Source: Fragum whitleyi (lineage: Eukaryota > Mollusca > Bivalvia > Cardiida > Cardiidae). Taken from it: DNA of 64,000 nucleotides. The stretch is taken from assembly GCA_948146395.1 (NCBI GenBank), contig OX411549.1:30836693-30900692 (forward strand), in the 5' to 3' direction. A program made the position numbers and the translations under genes. This document shows positions 59,465-64,000 of this stretch, one piece after another. Below the pieces are notes generated by a model. The model saw only the letters and a program-made list of their open reading frames with translations. It had not been told where the DNA came from and made no database searches. Numbering within the stretch: position 1 is the first letter of the stretch; each line of letters starts with the position of its first letter.

Positions 59465-59610
59465 TAAGCAACGTTTGAAATAAAATAAGGCCCGGTTTGT
59501 CTGATTTGAGGTCGGTTTGACTATTTTTGGGGGCCGGTATGACTGTATTGGGGCCTGTTTGACCATGGGACTGGTTTGACAAGGAGCCGGATTGGCTGGT
59601 TCCCTATCTA
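59465..59610 (+). repeat. GGTTTGAC minisatellite-like tract
   Basis: About six degenerate units of 17-28 bp: cccggtttgtctgattt, gtcggtttgactattttt, ccggtatgactgtattgg, cctgtttgaccatggga, ctggtttgacaaggag and ccggattggctggttcc. Confidence 0.7.
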
Positions 59611-59769
59611 TCTACTGCCTATTTCCCCTTTCGGGTATTACTGGCAAGTGTGTGTCTGTGCTGAATGAAAACTGTTAGTCATTGGTTAGGGTGCCAGATA
59701 CATTTATTTCAGATTGTGACAAAAAGCTGGGTGAACTGGGGCTGGCTACTAAGTGCCAATTTATTAACA

Positions 59770-59850
59770 CCTTGATGACATTTGGGCTTGAACCACTAAC
59801 TTCCAGGTCAAGAATCAAGTTCCTTTACCACAATGACACTGAGTGAGATA
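59770..59850 (-). repeat. tRNA-derived SINE-like segment
   Basis: On the minus strand, tgtcattgtggtaaagga resembles an A box and agtggttcaagccc a B box about 35 nt downstream, the internal RNA polymerase III promoter spacing. No full cloverleaf is apparent, so a SINE head is likelier than a tRNA gene. Confidence 0.45.
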
Positions 59851-59984
59851 AACTGTTTTATCCAAAGTGAATGCTAGAATTAGTTCTAGTTATAATCTCT
59901 CACATAATTTACCTCAAATATTTTACAATTTGACTAAAAGTGGTCAATCTATGCTGTTTGTGACTCAAAATATTTCATAATGTT

Positions 59985-60085
59985 AACCTAGTTTCCAAAT
60001 GAAATCATTAGGAAACCTCGGTTTAACTTGTTAAAGTTCATGCCTCCTGAAATGTTGCGGAACTTTTACGAGTCCACTATCTAAA
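59985..60085. repeat. Family P foldback, partial
   Basis: cctagtttccaaatga, then tcattaggaaacctcggttt, then gagtccactatct. Left terminus and TTAA are lost. Confidence 0.6.
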
Positions 60086-60497
60086 TAGGGTTCCTTGTCT
60101 AAAGTCGGAGCAGAATCATAATAAAAGGGCAGGAAAAGTCTGAGGCAGAGCGATGTTTGGCGTATTTAGTAATGGTAGAGGGTTTCGGATTTGGTGAATA
60201 TTGATACAGAATCGACAGAGTGGAGCCTAATGATGTCTTGGAAATTCTGGAATGTTTACATTTTTGCCCCTTATGAAAGATGTATGATGCTGTTTTATGA
60301 CTAAAAATGGAACCGTAAATGCATTTTAAAAGCAAATTATCCACTATCTTCGATTTATAACATAAACATTATCTTGGGAATACCCTGTTAGGGTGGGGAA
60401 ATTTGTTTGGGAGGGGAAAAGGTCCATTTGGGGGGAAAAATCGCTTAGGGGAAGGGGCCGATATTCAGCCCCAGTTTCTCAGTAAAAATACACCTGC

Positions 60498-60582
60498 AAA
60501 TGATAATCATTAGGAAACCTCGGTTAACATTGTTAAAATTCGTTGCTTTGAAGTGTTGTGAAATTATTACGGGTCCACTACC
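60498..60582. repeat. Family P foldback, right half
   Basis: atgataatcattaggaaacc to attacgggtccactacc, followed by TTCA in place of TTAA. Confidence 0.65.
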
Positions 60583-60729
60583 TTCAAACCAATACTGATC
60601 TGGCAAAATATTGATCCATGTTGGACTGTACACTCTGCATTGACTGAGCAAGATGGTAACATTTTTAGTAGAATTCTAAATACAGAAAAGCTATATTACT
60701 TATCTTTAAAATTGAATTTCAATTGACCT

Positions 60730-60889
60730 GAGGTGTGTTTTTTTTAGATTGAAGAATTTTTAAGATTTATTTTAATTTTTTAATCGGAATATCTCTGACT
60801 GCTATGTAGAATTTCAACTGAATTGCTCGGGATATTCCGATTAAAAATCTTAAGATATCTTCAAAATCTTAATCTATAAAACGCACCTC
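60730..60889. mobile_element. ~160-bp foldback with GAGGTGTGTTTT termini
   Basis: Outer arms GAGGTGTGTTTT / AAAACGCACCTC, then tagattgaagaa / cttaatcta and tttaatcggaatatctc / gggatattccgattaaa, around a loop of about 35 nt. No second copy was found in the window. Confidence 0.8.
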
Positions 60890-61675
60890 TTTGCTTGATC
60901 ATTATTGTTTTATCAAATGCATTTTTTCAACTATTGATTGAATTTATCATTGGACAAGAGACAAAATTAACAAGTTTAATTGTACCTAGCTACTGTTGTT
61001 TCACTCTGAAATTGAAATTTATCTGTAACAAATTAATCAAATGAAAAAGTTTGAGTTTAGTTTAAACTCTGAGACTTCACTTCCTGCTATTCACAATTTG
61101 ACTTTATAGTAGGGTAGAATTACTCATTGATATGGAAAGGAAGGTGCTACTTAAGAGAATAAAGAATCAGATAGGCAGTTATTAAAAACAGTTTATGTAT
61201 TAATTGAACAGGTCATATACAGATTGTTTTAGGGATTTTTGTTTGGTATGTCTTGTTTATAGAATTGAATATATGTAATTACACTCTATTATGCATTTTG
61301 TAAATATTTGGTCCAATAAAAGGTTCAAATCCTTTTGTTTTGAACATTTCTACAACAAGAAATACATGTGCTGATCCTGATGCTATAGCCTTGGTTGTCG
61401 TCTTGCATTACCTTTGACATTTTGTGATATCTATGTTATTCCTAAAGGTATTGAATTGAAACTTGTCTCATATTTTCTCTAACCAAAGAACCAACTCTAC
61501 TGCCAAGATGTATAAATCTAGATGCATATTTTGCAAATTGTGCCCGTGTTTTGACAATTTTTTCCACCAACAGCCAAGCATAGGCACCCACATGTGGTGC
61601 TTTTGTTTTCCATGAGAGCAGCACAAACATAGTTGTCTATTAATCAATTTATCAGTTGGTGAGCAAAACGTTTAA

Positions 61676-61832
61676 GGTAGTGGACCTGTAAAAGATCCGC
61701 AATGTCTCGGAAGTAATGATCTTTAACAATGTTAACCGAGGTTTCCTAATGATTTTCATTAGGAAACCTCGGTTAACATTGTGAAAGATTATGAGTTCCG
61801 AAATGCTGCGGAACTATTACGGTTCCACTACC
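61676..61832. mobile_element. TTAA-flanked foldback (family P), complete
   Basis: TTAA at 61672-61675 and 61833-61836. Termini GGTAGTGGACC / GGTTCCACTACC and a perfect centre aatgttaaccgaggtttcct pairing with aggaaacctcggttaacatt. The best copy in the window. Confidence 0.9.
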
Positions 61833-61894
61833 TTAAGCTAAACCTCAAATGAGGTAGCATTTTGGTCACCCACTGATGATATATTTGTATAAAT

Positions 61895-62256
61895 CAGGGC
61901 TGTGGAAATACGAGTTTTCTCCACTTGTCCCTGGACAAGTAAAAGCGGATTTTCTACTTGTCCAGGATCAAAGTGAACTTGTCCCCTACAGAGTAAATAG
62001 AAAAAAATTGAAAAAAAACCAACATTGCCTTTTGATGAAGAAAATGCTTGTATCCAGCATATTCTTCATTAAAAACAATGTTTTCTACCCTATGATATGA
62101 ACATTAGGATGATTTCTCTCTTAATTCTTTTAAGTAACATTCCAAGATTTGCCCTGGTATTAACTTGTCCTTGGACAAGTGGCTTAGAAAAATTTACTTG
62201 TCCGCAAGTACAAAAGCCCGAGTCGGACAAGTTTGGCATGGGAATTCCACACCCCT
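61895..62256 (+). mobile_element. hAT-type MITE with 8-bp target duplication
   Basis: GTATAAAT lies at 61887-61894 and again at 62257-62264, an exact 8-bp duplication. Termini CAGGGCTGTGGAAAT and the complement of ATTCCACACCCCTG are hAT-like. The inside repeats ACTTGTCC/GGACAAGT. Short open frames inside are not genes. A truncated relative is at 21418-21715. Confidence 0.85.
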
Positions 62257-62569
62257 GTATAAATGTATTTCAATGTATTTTTTTTGTCCTGATATCCCCC
62301 CACTGGATCCGCACATAGTAATAACTCATCAATGCCAATGGCCATTACCCTTCTTATGCTAAGTATAAATCCAGGCTAAATTACACTTGCTTTAAGGCAA
62401 AGTGCTGAATGTCTCTGAAAGAAAAATCATCCAACAAATTTTGTCTTGAAAATTTAGTCTCAACACAGTTCTTAGTCAAAAAGATCAGACTGCACATATG
62501 TTCAGGATGATCCTTGTCTATATCTCCTGTCAAAATGGGAATTTCCAGGTTCAGATTGAATTGGATTAA

Positions 62570-62726
62570 GGTAGTACACCCGTGATAGATACACGACATT
62601 TTGAGAGTAATGAACTGTAACAGTGTTAACTGAGTTTTCCTAATGATTTTAATCATGAAACCTCTGTAAACATTGTGAAAGATCATGAGTTCGGATATGT
62701 GGAGGAACTATTAAGGGTCTACTACC
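62570..62726. mobile_element. TTAA foldback (family P), diverged
   Basis: Left TTAA-GGTAGTACACC, centre taatgattttaatcatgaaa, right gggtctactacc followed by TCTA. The right TTAA is lost. Confidence 0.7.
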
Positions 62727-63129
62727 TCTATACAAATCATGGCCATATTTAGCATGTGTTGTAAGTGACTCAAGGATATGTGAAATATATTGTCATCACA
62801 ACTATATAGGCGGATGTATTTGGGTAACTGCTGTGGTAGTGTATCCGACACCAATTCATTTGCTCCTAGAGCCAAAGTCCTTTCCTACAAGTTGTTACCA
62901 AGAATGGGTTGATATGTTTTGTTTGCATGGGGTTTAATACCACTTTCAATATTAGTGCAGTTATATTATAGTTGGCCAGTGCACCAACTCATATCCTTTC
63001 TCACACCAGTAAAACCTCAACATTTCTTGTGAGCCACTAGCTGCTCATCCATCTAAGGCGTGCTACATTTTATCGTAAGTAAAATATCATTAGCCGTTGA
63101 CTCTAATTTAATCAATATTGACAGATGAA

Positions 63130-63206
63130 AGTTGGCTGAGTCGGGGTTCTAACTCGCTGCCCCATGTTTGACAGCCCTGCGTTACTGCTAGGCTTAGCCC
63201 CTGTGG
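63130..63206 (-). repeat. tRNA-derived SINE head
   Basis: Minus strand: ggggctaagcctagcagtaa carries an A box-like segment, and cgagttagaaccccgactc a B box-like segment, with about 35 nt between and complementary ends (gggg/cccc). The wording matches tRNA-derived SINE heads with 'gtggttcgaacccc'-like boxes; base changes make a functional tRNA unlikely. Confidence 0.6.
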
Positions 63207-63428
63207 ATTAATAATCATAAATCTATGTGGGATAGCAGCTAGAGGCTAGGAAGGGATCTAATGGTAGTGCTTGAAAAGCTGAAAAGACTCTAAGATTGTT
63301 AAAAGCAGTGTTAACCCCCTTTCTAACACACATTGTTGGGTCCCAGGCCCAATCTCTGATGATGGCATCCATCAAATTTGACTTTCTTCTCCCAGCTGAT
63401 GGTTCAGAAAAGGTCTTGTGTAACGGCA

Positions 63429-63834
63429 AATCACATTGTGAAATTGACATTCATCTAGATCAAAACCAATGAAATCACTCGCCTAGTGCTCAAATATTTC
63501 ATTCCTAACACTCACTCCAATCAATTTAAAACGCTCCAAAATCATTAAAAAAACACTTTGAATCTATGCAAAATAATCAGCATTCCAATAAAATGATTGT
63601 ATGATTTTTTAAGGCTGTCATTGGTTTTTAAAGGGTCTGATTTGTCTGTAAAGACACAAATCCAGAAAAGTTCGTAGATCTTTTAACGGGAGGTAATCAA
63701 TTGGCACTAATTTATTGTCGATTTTGTTTTATCTCCCTTGAAAATCAATCTAATTTTGCTCATCACACGCATTCAATTTCATTCTAAGGTCATTCAATTT
63801 TCAATTTCCAGGTTCTTCTTACTGTATTCACTGG
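63429..63834 (-). mobile_element. Family M MITE, diverged
   Basis: Left aatcacattgtgaaattgac, then attcctaacactcactcc, then a central gggaggtaatcaattggcac / ttatctccctt, right gttcttcttACTG-TA. Confidence 0.65.
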
Positions 63835-64000
63835 TAAAATACAGTAATATCAAGAGTCAATAATTAGGTGCTCATACTACCGGCATAGGACTCAATAGTT
63901 AAATGTAAGAAGTTTCGATACAAGTTGACCGAAACCCTTTCATAAAAAATGTAGCCCCACAATTACCCAGTCTCCCCCTAGACTGCAGTTGCGGATCTAA

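Noticed and set aside
63130..63206. Functional tRNA gene
   Set aside because: A- and B-box-like segments are present but with substitutions, and no complete cloverleaf could be drawn; a SINE head is more likely.

Overview
The window looks like nuclear DNA of an animal, most likely a bivalve mollusc. It is AT-rich and gene-poor, has a eukaryotic splice-acceptor context, and is packed with non-autonomous transposons. Several repeats have the ~145-165 bp tandem-array plus (GACG)n plus terminal-hairpin layout that I associate with bivalve 'pearl'/Helentron-derived elements. The species cannot be fixed from the sequence. No CRISPR array, rRNA or canonical tRNA was recognised. Only two long, intact protein-coding regions are convincing: a GT31 beta-1,3-glycosyltransferase-like gene (36399-37466, +) and a 622-codon Mutator-like transposase-type ORF (57469-55601, -).

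Layout. 1-4.7 kb: a reversed pearl-like array element followed by a broken Helentron-type endonuclease. 4.7-20.7 kb: a head-to-tail tandem duplication of a ~7.1 kb unit (second copy ~8.9 kb). It carries several Tc1/mariner-like MITEs, foldbacks and, in copy 1 only, a frameshifted Penelope-type GIY-YIG endonuclease fragment. 21-28 kb: a second direct duplication of a ~2.5 kb unit. 29-36 kb: nested MITEs, pearl-like elements and TTAA-flanked foldbacks. 36.4-37.5 kb: the GT31 gene. 37.7-46.5 kb: more pearl-like elements, one split by a MITE, and a GC-rich self-complementary MITE. 48.4-50.8 kb: a decayed Ty3/Gypsy pol relic split by one pearl-like element and followed directly by another. 51.4 kb: a helically phased GTGCAC array. 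54.6-58.8 kb: the transposase ORF inside two 472-bp direct repeats that appear identical, with an AGCT duplication outside them. 59-64 kb: SINE-like tRNA-derived sequences, TTAA foldbacks, a hAT-type MITE with an 8-bp target duplication, and a MITE.

Most of the window can be read as layers of insertions, and several nestings give exact element ends. The strongest candidate for something undescribed is the 54619-58843 element. It combines LTR-like terminal direct repeats with a transposase-type ORF and shows no recognisable reverse transcriptase. The second is the conserved plan of the hairpin/tandem-array elements, including one copy inserted exactly between A and T and ending in CTAA.
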